DNA of 64,000 nt from Spirosoma validum (GTDB taxonomy: Bacteria; Bacteroidota; Bacteroidia; Cytophagales; Spirosomataceae): contig NZ_JACXAA010000017.1 in assembly GCF_014699035.1 (NCBI RefSeq), positions 1-64,000 on the forward strand, in the 5' to 3' direction. Below are positions 36,050-45,700 of the stretch, piece by piece. The notes under the pieces are model-generated. The model saw nothing but the letters and a program-made list of their open reading frames with translations, did not search any database and was not told the origin of the DNA. Made by a program: the position numbers and the translations under genes. Each line of letters begins with the position of its first letter. Within the stretch, counting starts at the first letter, position 1.

Positions 36050-37709
36050 AAGTACTTTCGTAGCTGCTCTTGGGTTCAAATTTATTCAGTTACCTCGGTT
36101 CTTATCGGATGATGATCGGCACGATTTCACTCTAAATACACTCAAAGAAGTTGAGTTTGATAAATTAGTTATTTTGATCGACAGTGAGGATGGCTATGAT
36201 GGACTTAAGCTTGGATTGCACATTCGGTTAACGACTCAAATGCATGAGAAGCGGTTGGTACCTATCTTGTTTATAGCTTCTGATACATTGAAAGTCATTC
36301 TACGACAGGCTGGTATTTGGGGTCGTATTTTGACTACTAAAGGTTGTTCATTGCAGCAATTCGATGTTACAGCCATACGAAATGGATTAAACTTTCCTCC
36401 CTTACGGTTAGAAGCCTTAGACGAGTTTCTCAGGATAATACAACTACAACCTGATGAAACGGTAGGAAGACACTCTTTAGCTAATCAGTGGGGAGCTTAT
36501 GCATTAAATAAAGCGGCCGGCACCAATGCTTTAAGTAAGAACGAATCACTGGTAAAAGCCCAAAAGCAGCTGTATTTTAAATACATCGAATCAATAAATA
36601 ATACGTCGAAGCACGTTTCTGTACCAGCTAACCCAGCGGCAAAACCAGTATCATCGACCCCAGTTCAGGTTAATGCAACTGGAAAAAAAATTCTATTAAT
36701 TGATGATGAAGCTGACAAAGGATGGAGCGACGTTTTACGCGTTATTTTTAAGGTTAGCGATCCGCAAGATTTTATTGTAGTTAATCGGCGTGTATCAGGT
36801 TGGTCTGATTTTAAAGATGAGGAAAAGAAGTTAATTATTGAGACAGGCTTTGATTTGTTTTTAGTTGACATGCGCCTAACAGGTAAGGAAGAGGAGGAAG
36901 CAGTCGAGCCTAATAAGTTTTCTGGTACAGATGTAGTGCGGTATATTAAACATGATAACAACGGTAATCAAGTTATAGTGTTCACTGCTTCTAATAAAGT
37001 TTGGAATTTAAAAGCATTACTTGATAATGGCGCTGATGGGTATTATATAAAGGAATCTCCAGAATATAATTTCTCACAGAGTTTCTCAGTTGAGAATTTT
37101 ATGAATTTTAAAGCTGAGGCTGAATATTGTTTGCGTCGATCTTTCCTTAAAGAAATGTTTAAAAAAACGCACACATTAAAAGGTTCTTTACTGGAAAAGA
37201 AGAAGAGAAGAATAATAAATAAAGAATTAGCAGTGGAAATTTCTCGTTACTTAAATTATTCTTATGATTCTATTACAGACTATAAAACGGATAATACTTC
37301 TCAAATTGGTTTGAGTATGGCTTATACCCTTTACTTTCTCATACTAGAAGCTCTGTTTAAACAATTGATTGATTATGACGGAGAAGTAAGTGGGAATATA
37401 TATAAATTTCAATTTAGAAAAGGGGGTTACCTTAAGAAGTTTAATACTGATACAGGACTAAGTACTGGCCACGATTTAGAAATACAAACTAATGACCATC
37501 ATTTTAGCCCTAATATACCGTATAAGCAACAATTGTTCAATGTGATTCATTTCGCTGGTTTCTCTTCAGATAGAACTGTAGATATAGTTAGCAAAAGGAA
37601 TGCATTTCAGCATCCTGACCTTACAAAGAACGAGTCATTTGCCGAAATTAATCTTCAAGACGTGATTATGATATTTGAAGTGGTTTATAAGTTGGTATCT
37701 GAGTTATAA
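36018..37709 (+). CDS. double receiver-domain protein of the retron operon
   Basis: About 563 residues. The N-terminal 1-150 resembles a degenerate receiver (VILIDSEDGYDGLKLG...LVPILFIAS). Residues about 222-360 form a canonical receiver: D229/D230 in LLIDDEAD, phosphoacceptor D284 in FLVDMRLTG, T323 in VFTAS and K345 in YYIKES. The remaining 200 residues are helical, without a known DNA-binding or enzymatic output. ATG 36018 is favoured over an upstream TTG at 35997. With the two preceding genes it forms a kinase-like/receiver set directly after the retron reverse transcriptase. The C-terminal part could be the effector; this is inference. Confidence 0.65.
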   Translation: MAKTLTLGKDESTFVAALGFKFIQLPRFLSDDDRHDFTLNTLKEVEFDKLVILIDSEDGYDGLKLGLHIRLTTQMHEKRLVPILFIASDTLKVILRQAGIWGRILTTKGCSLQQFDVTAIRNGLNFPPLRLEALDEFLRIIQLQPDETVGRHSLANQWGAYALNKAAGTNALSKNESLVKAQKQLYFKYIESINNTSKHVSVPANPAAKPVSSTPVQVNATGKKILLIDDEADKGWSDVLRVIFKVSDPQDFIVVNRRVSGWSDFKDEEKKLIIETGFDLFLVDMRLTGKEEEEAVEPNKFSGTDVVRYIKHDNNGNQVIVFTASNKVWNLKALLDNGADGYYIKESPEYNFSQSFSVENFMNFKAEAEYCLRRSFLKEMFKKTHTLKGSLLEKKKRRIINKELAVEISRYLNYSYDSITDYKTDNTSQIGLSMAYTLYFLILEALFKQLIDYDGEVSGNIYKFQFRKGGYLKKFNTDTGLSTGHDLEIQTNDHHFSPNIPYKQQLFNVIHFAGFSSDRTVDIVSKRNAFQHPDLTKNESFAEINLQDVIMIFEVVYKLVSEL

Positions 37710-37785
37710 AAAAGCAGATCTAATGTATAAGCACTGCATTTCTACTTCCAACCTTTGAGCCAGAAATCAACATCTCTACCACACC

Positions 37786-37948
37786 ATGTCTAGTATTTTA
37801 TCTTACTTTGCTAAACTTAACTGAGGGCCAGTGGAAAGCAGCTTTACACATTGAGAAATTTTTGAATAGATCTGGGGAAGCACTGCTATCGTTTGATAAA
37901 GTTAAGCAGACGTATGCCTGGAAGGCTCTTCAACTAAAAAGCACCTAA
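37786..37948 (+). pseudogene. small frameshifted ORF, unknown
   Basis: ATG 37786 encodes MSSILSYFAKLN then TGA. Removing one base near 37820 keeps a sensible frame reading TEGQWKAALHIEKFLNRSGE and continuing to a TAA at 37946. The joined product of about 53 residues looks like a genuine small protein inactivated by a one-base insertion. Family unknown. It separates the retron operon from the convergent mobilization genes. Confidence 0.35.
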
Positions 37949-37972
37949 TCAAAACCCTCTCCTACATTGCGA

Positions 37973-38461
37973 TCAATAATGCAATGGTACTCTCACGCAC
38001 TTACAGTCGCTGTTGTACACGTAATGTTTACCCGCTTCAATAGTACCTTTTGACGGAGCTGCCCTAAGAATTAAATTTAAAGCTCCGTCTTCTGCGTGCT
38101 CCAACTGGCCCAATTGCATTAAAAACTGAAACTCGGCGGCATTCGGGTACTTATCTAACGTAGCTTTAATCGCCTGATAGCTTTGCTGTTGGGAATAAAA
38201 CCAACTCACTATAGCAATAGTAAGCATTATTGGTATAGTCCAAACTCCATTACGACCTACACCGTACCAGAAAGCCGCCTTGGGATTATCGGTTTGCAAT
38301 GGTTGCTGACTTTCTCTGATACCAGCTGTTGCCTGTTGAATAAGCGTTTGATAGCGGCTACCAACTTCATCAACTTCAAGTAGCAATAAAGCCCCTGTTT
38401 TACCTACGTCAAATCCATATTTGCGTTGTGCCGCTGCCCGTCGATCGTCAATGACCTGCAT
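37973..38461 (-). CDS. membrane-anchored protein of the mobilization cluster
   Basis: 162 residues with one strong hydrophobic segment (about 73-88, VWTIPIMLTIAIVSWF) separating a charged N-terminal half from a C-terminal soluble half with YNSDCKCVRVPLHY at the end. It overlaps the 3' end of the upstream ParA-like gene by 14 bases, so the two are co-translated. Similar small one-TM proteins follow ParA/MobD genes in Bacteroidota mobilizable elements. Its function is unknown. Confidence 0.6.
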   Translation of the reverse strand: MQVIDDRRAAAQRKYGFDVGKTGALLLLEVDEVGSRYQTLIQQATAGIRESQQPLQTDNPKAAFWYGVGRNGVWTIPIMLTIAIVSWFYSQQQSYQAIKATLDKYPNAAEFQFLMQLGQLEHAEDGALNLILRAAPSKGTIEAGKHYVYNSDCKCVRVPLHY

Positions 38462-39179
38462 TACTCTGTTCGGTTACTAATTGCTCAATTTCCCGCTCCA
38501 TTAACATACGCTCTAAGAAGTCATATTCAGATAAGCCTTTGCCTAATTGCGCATAATGAATAATCTGCTTGCCAACCTCACTATCGGCATCGATGTTGCC
38601 GAAATTTTGCAGAGGTATAGCATTTGATTGACAAAACTGTTGTAGTACAGTTTGTTGATCTGAGCGGGCTGGCCCCACGAACCCGTATTGGTTGGCATGT
38701 ACAATGACCGGAAATAATTGACCAAGCAAGGTCACTACATCCACAAGGTATTCAATACAAGGTTTGAACGCCGTATTACCACCAATGACAATATGGAAAA
38801 TAAACTGGCCTTGTGTTTGCTGCTCAACCCGTTTGAAAAGCGCTGCTGGAATATCCCGTCGAAGTAAGGCGGGAAGTTGTTCGGACTCTGGTGCTCCAAA
38901 ATCTAAAAAATACTTATTATAGGAAAGTGCCGATAACTCCAATACCGATCGAAGTAGTAATTGCCGATCTTGTTTATCGCGCTCGTTGAAAAGAGAAAGC
39001 TTAGCTACCCGTTTCTGGCTTCTAAGGAAGGCCAATTGGCGATCACTAGTTTTTGTAGAGTTATCTACATCTAAAAACAAAACGGAGGGTTCATGTTCAT
39101 TCGCCAGCGCATAGAGGTATGTCAAAAATGATTTACCTACGCCACCTTTGGCTTGAAGGATAAAGTGAAATTGTTTCAT
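38448..39179 (-). CDS. ParA/MobD-like P-loop ATPase
   Basis: 243 residues. The N-terminus has the deviant Walker A of ParA/MinD proteins, QAKGGVGKSFLTY, followed by VLFLDVDNS (switch region) and YFLDFGAP. Such ATPases in Bacteroidota mobilizable transposons and plasmids (MobD type) assist conjugative mobilization or partition. Located 22 bases after the preceding small gene and opposite to the relaxase, across the AT-rich candidate oriT. A partition role is an alternative. Confidence 0.75.
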   Translation of the reverse strand: MKQFHFILQAKGGVGKSFLTYLYALANEHEPSVLFLDVDNSTKTSDRQLAFLRSQKRVAKLSLFNERDKQDRQLLLRSVLELSALSYNKYFLDFGAPESEQLPALLRRDIPAALFKRVEQQTQGQFIFHIVIGGNTAFKPCIEYLVDVVTLLGQLFPVIVHANQYGFVGPARSDQQTVLQQFCQSNAIPLQNFGNIDADSEVGKQIIHYAQLGKGLSEYDFLERMLMEREIEQLVTEQSNAGH

Positions 39180-39201
39180 CGGTTTGCTCGGTAAATAGTG
39201 A

Positions 39202-39543
39202 TTAGCTTGCTAGGAATTGGATGAGTGAAGATTGCTTAGTAAGTGAATCTAAATCGGGTACTGTTACGGCAAGTGCTTGGGGATTAGGGCTAACTATTAC
39301 TGATTTACCTACTGATTTCATCGCTAGTTTAGATCGTCTGGGTTTATGTTTAGATCGGATGTGATAAATAATACTGGGACCTACCTCTATGCCCAAATCA
39401 TCTGAAATTTTTTGGGCCAGTACATCAGCCGTTAGGGGAGATTCAAACCATTCTTGGTAGTGTAAAAAGAGCAGGTCTCTGCGTTTTGTATTACGTTTTC
39501 GAAAAGCATAGAGCAAGTCCTTTTTCGTCGTAGCGTTCATCAT
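39202..39543 (-). CDS. small basic protein, first gene of the minus-strand mobilization operon
   Basis: 113 residues, basic, with a helical N-terminal part (KDLLYAFRKRNTKRRDLLFLHYQEWF) and a segment LAQKISDDLGIEVGPSIIYH that resembles a helix-turn-helix. It may bind the nearby AT-rich repeats and regulate or assist mobilization. No family recognised. It is transcribed leftward from the candidate oriT region together with the ParA-like gene. Confidence 0.6.
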   Translation of the reverse strand: MMNATTKKDLLYAFRKRNTKRRDLLFLHYQEWFESPLTADVLAQKISDDLGIEVGPSIIYHIRSKHKPRRSKLAMKSVGKSVIVSPNPQALAVTVPDLDSLTKQSSLIQFLAS

Positions 39544-39741
39544 ATGTCTACAATTGATTTTTACTTAAAAATACATCATTTCGGCTAATTATTATAGATT
39601 TGTCAAATAAATGTTAGAAAAAATGTTATTATTAGAATATTTTAGGCTAATTATTAGAAGATTGATAATTTTTATTTGGAGCGAGTTGTCTTTTCGCCGG
39701 GGGAAAATGATTGTTTCACTTAGAATTCTCTAAATCTGTCT
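39544..39741. other. candidate oriT / divergent mob promoter region
   Basis: This 198-base AT-rich gap separates the divergent mobilization operons. It contains two exact direct copies of GGCTAATTATTA at 39583-39594 and 39645-39656, plus smaller repeats of ATGTTA. A GC-containing block (CGCCGGGGG) lies near the relaxosome gene. Relaxase genes commonly flank their nick region, so oriT is likely here. The nick site itself is not identified. Confidence 0.5.
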
Positions 39742-40221
39742 ATGGAACAAGGCCATACTTTCAACCAAGATTCGCAAGCTAAGCGCTCGGGACGCCCAAC
39801 CAAAAAAGCGGAGCAGATTCGGTGTCATAAAGTGACGATTGCCTTAACCGAAAGCGAATATCAATACTTTAAAAAACTAGCTGGTCATGAACCGTTATTT
39901 GTACCTACTGGCCGTAATGCAAGGCCAAAACGACAGCATGGATCAATGGCTGGGCTAATTAGGCGTTTAATGAAAATGAACGGGCTGGGTAAAGGACTGT
40001 CGCCTTTAGCAACCGTTGAGCAAGAGCGGATTTTAGGACAGTTAGCAAATCAGTCTAATTACTTACAGCAACTGGGGAGACAGGCGGATGCAGGAGGATT
40101 TCTGGCGGTGGTTGTACAAGTAACAAGCCTCATACAAAGAATAAGCGCTATACTAGATGAATATGATCGAATTCGAAGAATTGATCGGAAGGGTGTACCT
40201 ATTATCAACGTACCCATATGA
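39742..40221 (+). CDS. MobC-like relaxosome accessory protein
   Basis: 159 residues with the RHH-type start KVTIALTESEYQYFKKLAG and the conserved MobC segment GSMAGLIRRLMKMNG, then a helical C-terminus (ERILGQLANQSNYLQQLGRQAD). Such proteins bind oriT and help the relaxase nick. Its stop overlaps the relaxase ATG in an ATGA arrangement. Oriented away from the candidate oriT. Confidence 0.82.
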   Translation: MEQGHTFNQDSQAKRSGRPTKKAEQIRCHKVTIALTESEYQYFKKLAGHEPLFVPTGRNARPKRQHGSMAGLIRRLMKMNGLGKGLSPLATVEQERILGQLANQSNYLQQLGRQADAGGFLAVVVQVTSLIQRISAILDEYDRIRRIDRKGVPIINVPI

Positions 40222-41111
40222 TTGCTAAAGTAAGTATAGGACGTAGCTTTAGTGGGGTAGTACGGTATCTATTCGAAGGCCATCATGACGATTTACAGGT
40301 TAACAAGCAGGCCGAAATTTTGGCGGCTAATGGCGTACGGTTAGGATCAATGGAACAGATGATATCGGATTTCAATCGGCACAGAGTACTTAATACAGAC
40401 TTAGGGGTTGCGGTATGGCATACTGCCTTAGCATTTCATGCGGATGACCGCCCCAAACTGACTGACCCTAAATTAATTGGGTTAGCTGAGGATTATATGC
40501 GGGAACTCCGTCTTGATCCCGATAATATACAGTGGCTGTTAGTAAAACATAATGATACCGCTCATCCCCATATCCATTTAGTGATGAGTCGGGTAGATTT
40601 TGATGGCCGTACGGTTGACAAAAGTTTTTGCAAAGATCGTAGCCGCGAAGCAGCCAAACGTATTGCCAAACGACAAGGTCTGATCGTTGCTGCAGAACGG
40701 CAGCGTTCTAACATAGTTAACGGGCGAGTGATGTCTGCGGAATGGATGGATGCTAAACGCCAAATTCAGGCGGTTGTAGTTGCAGAACTTCCTAATGTTT
40801 CTTCTCTGGTTGAGCTGGCTCAAAAGCTTCAATTACAGCAAATTCAGATCCATTTCCAGCATAGAAAGCAGAAAAAGGGGAAAGGAGCTATAACAGGAAT
40901 TACGTTTGAAGCCAACGGTCATTTCATTCGAGGACGTAACATCGGTAAAGAGTTTAGCGCAGGGCCACTACAAAAACAGATACAGCAATCGCTACTGAAC
41001 ACTCGCTCGCCTAAAGAGCAATTAGAAGCTTCCAAGAAGATTATAGTAGATCCTCAAAAAGTAGTAAAACATGGTCGCCAAAACAGCTTATTTAGCCATA
41101 GAATACATTAA
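40218..41111 (+). CDS. relaxase/mobilization nuclease (MOBP-like)
   Basis: 297 residues. The N-terminus MIAKVSIGRSFSGVVRYL and the histidine motif HPHIHLVMSRVDFDG (HxHxx metal site) are typical of Bacteroidota relaxase/mobilization nuclease domain proteins. The Tyr in an N-terminal position such as VVRYLFEG may be the nicking residue. At about 300 residues it lacks a helicase or coupling domain, so the island is mobilizable in trans rather than self-transmissible; no mating-pair genes are seen in the window. Confidence 0.88.
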   Translation: MIAKVSIGRSFSGVVRYLFEGHHDDLQVNKQAEILAANGVRLGSMEQMISDFNRHRVLNTDLGVAVWHTALAFHADDRPKLTDPKLIGLAEDYMRELRLDPDNIQWLLVKHNDTAHPHIHLVMSRVDFDGRTVDKSFCKDRSREAAKRIAKRQGLIVAAERQRSNIVNGRVMSAEWMDAKRQIQAVVVAELPNVSSLVELAQKLQLQQIQIHFQHRKQKKGKGAITGITFEANGHFIRGRNIGKEFSAGPLQKQIQQSLLNTRSPKEQLEASKKIIVDPQKVVKHGRQNSLFSHRIH

Positions 41112-41142
41112 CTGGCCATAGAATTAAAAGCCTAATCATTTA

Positions 41143-42597
41143 TTAGTCAGCCTTGTTATGTAACGTAATATCATACTGTCTAATCTTATTGACCAACGTA
41201 TTTATTGAGCCATAACCTAAGGCTTCACAGGCCTTTGCCTTATTACCGGAAAAGTAAATTAAGGCTTTTCGAATTAACTCTTTTTCATGAGAAGACCAGT
41301 CGAAGCTAGCCAGATCATCAGCGGGCTGGGTTAACCAAGATGGTAAATCATCAACGTCAACTTTATCTATGTAAAAGACATATAGGGATTCGATTAGATT
41401 CTCTAACTCGCGCACATTACCTGGAAACTGATACTGATCCAAAGCTCGATAAACGGCTGTTGACAACACCAATCGTTTAGGCCGACGGAAGATTTGTTGT
41501 TTTTTGCGCAGAAAGTGATCCAGTAAAGCTCTTTTTTCTTCCTGACCTCTCTCAGAGAGCGCTGGTAAACGTAATTCGGCTACGGATAGCCGATAAAACA
41601 AATCCCATCGGAAGCGCCCTTTTCCACACGCTTCTCGTAACGATTGGTGAGTGGCCGCTATAATCCGTACATCTGATTTCCGGTCTTTGGTTGATCCTAC
41701 GGGTGTATAATCCCCGGTTTGTAATACGCGCAGCAGGCTTTGTTGCATGTAAGGAGTTATATCCCCGATTTCGTCCAAAAACAACGTTCCTCCTTTAGCT
41801 ATATCGAAGAAGCCATCAGTCCGTTTCTCCGCTCCGGTAAAAGCGCCTTTCTCATAGCCGAACAGTCGAGACTCCAGCAATGAATCCCCGAAAGCTGAGC
41901 AGTTAATAGCCACAAACTTTCCTGTACGTCGTTCCGAATGTTCGTGGATATAGCGGGCAAGGTGTTCCTTACCCGTACCACTGGCACCCTGAATGAGGCA
42001 CGTGACCTTATCCGTCTGAGCCAGTTTGTCGGCTCGATCATACACTGTTTTAAGCGTTGGAGTAATCAGATAGTCCGACGCATCTGTATGTCCAGCGTCT
42101 TGAAGACCTTCCTTAACCAGTACAGATACCGGAATCACGGATTGCTCTACGTCTACCGCCACCAATTCAGGTCGGTTTGTCTTTGTAAAACGAGGAGCCC
42201 GAGTTTGGTATAGAGTAGTAGGTAGCTTTAACGATTGGTGACAGAAATACCAGGCTACCTGCATGGCTGGAGTACCCGGTGAAATAAACAGGTCGATCTG
42301 ATCGGCTTGTAAACTCAGCAGCAACGCTTCTATTTTGGTCTTGATCTCGGGCATATCAATAATGTCCCGAATGGCCATATACCGTCCTTCCAGTTTATCC
42401 TTATGGGCAGGAAAATCGAGGGATAACCGATTAATGAGTTTTTCTAACCGGAGGTCCTCACCCGTCATGGACGAGAGTATAATATGCCTGTCATGATTGA
42501 AAAAATACTGATAAAACTGATAGGTTGGCCCATTTGTATCGACCTCAGCATCCACAAAATCATTTTTGAAAGCATACCAGGATAATAAAATTTTCAT
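41143..42597 (-). CDS. CARF-like sigma54 activator (RtcR-like)
   Basis: 484 residues in three parts. Residues 1-160 look like a CARF-type sensor (ILLSWYAFKND, ILSSMTGED, DLFISPGTPAMQVAW), as in RtcR, which responds to RNA-end or cyclic nucleotide signals. Residues 180-420 are the AAA+ domain with Walker A GASGTGKE (204-211), the sigma54-contact loop GAFTGA (251-256) and Walker B TLFLDE (271-276). The C-terminus (about 440-480) is a Fis-type HTH. It is divergent from the helicase-BREX operon. The intergenic region has a -24/-12 promoter and twin palindromes, so it is almost certainly the operon's activator. The signal it senses is unknown. Confidence 0.85.
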   Translation of the reverse strand: MKILLSWYAFKNDFVDAEVDTNGPTYQFYQYFFNHDRHIILSSMTGEDLRLEKLINRLSLDFPAHKDKLEGRYMAIRDIIDMPEIKTKIEALLLSLQADQIDLFISPGTPAMQVAWYFCHQSLKLPTTLYQTRAPRFTKTNRPELVAVDVEQSVIPVSVLVKEGLQDAGHTDASDYLITPTLKTVYDRADKLAQTDKVTCLIQGASGTGKEHLARYIHEHSERRTGKFVAINCSAFGDSLLESRLFGYEKGAFTGAEKRTDGFFDIAKGGTLFLDEIGDITPYMQQSLLRVLQTGDYTPVGSTKDRKSDVRIIAATHQSLREACGKGRFRWDLFYRLSVAELRLPALSERGQEEKRALLDHFLRKKQQIFRRPKRLVLSTAVYRALDQYQFPGNVRELENLIESLYVFYIDKVDVDDLPSWLTQPADDLASFDWSSHEKELIRKALIYFSGNKAKACEALGYGSINTLVNKIRQYDITLHNKAD

Positions 42598-42630
42598 ATC
42601 AAAAATTGATGAGTAAAATCAGAAATTGAT
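42598..42630. promoter_or_regulatory. tandem palindromes, candidate enhancer for the sigma54 activator
   Basis: ATCAAAAATTGAT (42598-42610) and ATCAGAAATTGAT (42618-42630) are near-identical short palindromes exactly 20 bp apart, i.e. two helical turns, and 45-77 bp upstream of the -24 element. This spacing is typical of upstream activating sequences bound by Fis-type HTH dimers. The first copy abuts the activator start codon, so autoregulation is possible. Confidence 0.6.
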
Positions 42631-42673
42631 ATTAATAGTACGAAAAATAACTAAAATAAGCTAGTATTTGGGT

Positions 42674-42689
42674 TGGTCCTTAATTTGCC
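42674..42689 (+). promoter_or_regulatory. sigma54 (-24/-12) promoter of the helicase-BREX operon
   Basis: TTGG at 42673-42676 and TTTGC at 42684-42688 place the invariant GG (42675-42676) and GC (42687-42688) with exactly 10 bases between them, as required for RpoN. It points toward the helicase ATG at 42775. The strand, spacing and the divergent GAFTGA activator all agree. Confidence 0.7.
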
Positions 42690-42774
42690 ATATGTACTGT
42701 AACAGATGAAAATGGGTGATTAGTATTCACCTTTTACTATCTGATCAGATTAAGGAAAACAGTCACGTAAACAC

Positions 42775-45700
42775 TTGTCATCTATGTTCAATTCCTTACT
42801 TCCCTGGCACCTTGCCCAACTTAGTGATCAGTTTTCTGCTTCTAATCAGGTATTTGTCTACAAAGGCTTTCCCATTCCATTCGTCCAGGCAGTAGGGCAA
42901 TCGCACCCGATGGTTGATACACAGTCGGTCAATCCGGATGGTAAACTCGATTTGGACTACATTGACCAGAACGTACTGGATTACGCGTTTTTGCTCCGCA
43001 AACCGGCTTCTCATAATGTTGTTTTGTTTTACGAAGAATTTTTGAAGCTCTCTCAGGAGGTACGTAATATCGAACGGCTGGGTCGTCAGTTTATCATTTT
43101 CGAAAATCCGTTTTATCGGCGGGTACCGAATCAATCGAATCATAGTTTTGTCGATGTCGAATGGTCGATTGAACAGAATCGCCCCATCGTTGATGACGAA
43201 GTGTTCTGTTCATTTTATGCCAACTGTTTTCGGCAGGGAGAGCAGGAGTACATACAATACCTGACCAACGAAGCCATGGACGCCCCGAACGTAGTGAAGG
43301 GCATATTCTTTACTGGAGTGGATCGGTTGCCAGTTGTCCAGTCCATCATAGACGATCAGCTACCTGCTGGCACCATTTCGTTCCTCTCGTCGGATAATGC
43401 CTATCAGGAGTTCAAGCGGAAGATCTTTGGGAACGAACCTGTCGACCAGCCCATACACATTCTAATTGACCAGGCCAACACCCGTACGCTCGTTGAAAAA
43501 CAAGAGCTATGCATCCTGCATTTTATGCTACAGCAGGCCGAAGTGCCGTTCGAGTTTTATGTTCGTCAAACCGTTCGAGACGCATCGTACCGACCTGAAC
43601 TACTACATATCCTGCAACGCTACTGGCAGAATGCTGAAACACCGAACCATACCCAGTCGGCTCCCTCTTTCCGAACGCTTAGCATCTATCGTGACCCGGC
43701 CATTAGTCGCGAGTTAATCGACGTGTCGCAGGGGGCGGTTATCGAGCATCTGGTTCAGCAAGTTGAAGCCGCTCAAGCCAATACCAAACCTTACGAAGAC
43801 ATTTTTTTGACGTCACCAACTGGAGCGGGAAAATCGGTACTTTTTCAGGTACCGGGTATCTACCTGGCCGAGCGGTATGAGTTGGTAACAATTATCGTTT
43901 CACCCCTAAAAGCACTGATGTACGACCAGGTTGAGGCTCTGCGTCGCGAGCGGGGGTACAATGCGGTAGCTTTCATCAACTCGGATATTACACTTATTGA
44001 GCGGCAGGACATTATCGACCGTATTGCCCGAAAGGAAATCTCCTTGCTCTACTTATCGCCCGAATTGCTACTTTCCTATGACATTCGTACCTTCATTGGT
44101 GAACGTCCGTTAGGTTTGCTGGTTGTGGATGAAGCGCATTTAGTGACGACCTGGGGCCGCGATTTTCGAGTCGATTATTGGTTCCTGGGTAATTATATCC
44201 GGAAGATTCGCCGGTACACCAACCACCGCTTTCCAGTGCTGGCTCTGACTGCTACAGCTGTTCACGACGGGCCAAACGATCTGGTTTATCAGACTATTTC
44301 AAGTCTGAATATGCAGAATCCAGCTAAGTATATTGGGAATATCATCCGTCCCGAAATTTCGTTTCAGATTGACGAATCACCCTTGGTGGAAGGCAACCAT
44401 GAGCAACACAAGCTGGCTGTGACAGTAAATCACATTCGTCAGATGGTGCAAAATGGTACGAAGTCTATCGTTTATTTTCCCTGGATTAGTCAGATACGCG
44501 ACGTACTAACCTTACTGGATGCCGAGACCCGCACCCATGTGGCGATGTACTACAGTGGAGTAGCTCAGGCCGACCGCGAACGTGCGCTCCGACGCTTCAA
44601 ATCCGGTGAAGTACTGGTGGTGCTGGCCACCAAAGCCTTTGGTATGGGGGTCGATGTATCGGACATTCGAGAGGTGTATCACCATGCCCCGTCGGGCACG
44701 CTAGCCGATTATGTCCAGGAGTTTGGGCGACTCGCTCGTCAGAAAGGATTAACGGGCGTCGCCAGTATGGATTATAATGAGCGTGATCTCAAGTTTGCCA
44801 AGGTGTTGTTTGGCCTGTCGTCGCTCAAACAGTATCAGGTGGGTCTGGTGTTACGTAAACTATGGAATATGTACCGGCTTAAGCGGAAGCGTAACTTCCT
44901 GGTATCAGTTGACGATTTTGCGTACATTTTTCCGCATGATCAGGACCCCGAGCAGAAAGTCAAAAGCGCCCTACTGGTATTAGAAAAGGATTACCTGGCC
45001 CGCTATAATTACAATGTGTTAATTGTTCGCCCCAAAGCACTTTTCTCGGTCGTCTACGCTAAAGTCACCAATGCCGAGGTTGAGGCCTTCGAGAATCGTT
45101 TTGGTGAATTTATTACCCGGCTCGATGGGACACAGCGAGCTACAAAAGCCATGGCATATACTGGGAAAGGTGGGGGTGTTATATTGCCGAGAGCGGAGAC
45201 TGGGGTTTGCTACCGTATTCAGCTAGACCGGCTTTGGGAGGCTATTTTACCAGATGTGAGTTTCCCGAAAATGAAACAGGAGTTCTTTTCTGGGACACTA
45301 TTTGAAAAATTTGGTTTTACCTCGGTGTCGCCCCGTTTGCAGTATGATCTAACGCTAAACACGGGTTGGTCGGAAACGCTGGACCGGCTAACACTGCGGT
45401 TAACACAGTTGGAACGCGTCATGCATTCATTCCGGGGATTTTTCTCACAAGATGAATTATATCGGAAACTACGGGATGAATTCGGTGATGAAGCCTTAGC
45501 CCGCAAAGCGGCTAATTTGCTAACAACACTTTATAGCGAAAAGCCAGATTTTGGTCGCAATGGCCACGCCCAGCCAACGGGCACAAACTTTATCCAAACC
45601 CGTAAATCACAACGAACGAGCGATGTGGAGTACCAGGTCATCAACACCGCACTGGCGCAGGTGGCAAATACTACCCGGCAGAAGTTTAGTGCGCTCTTTA

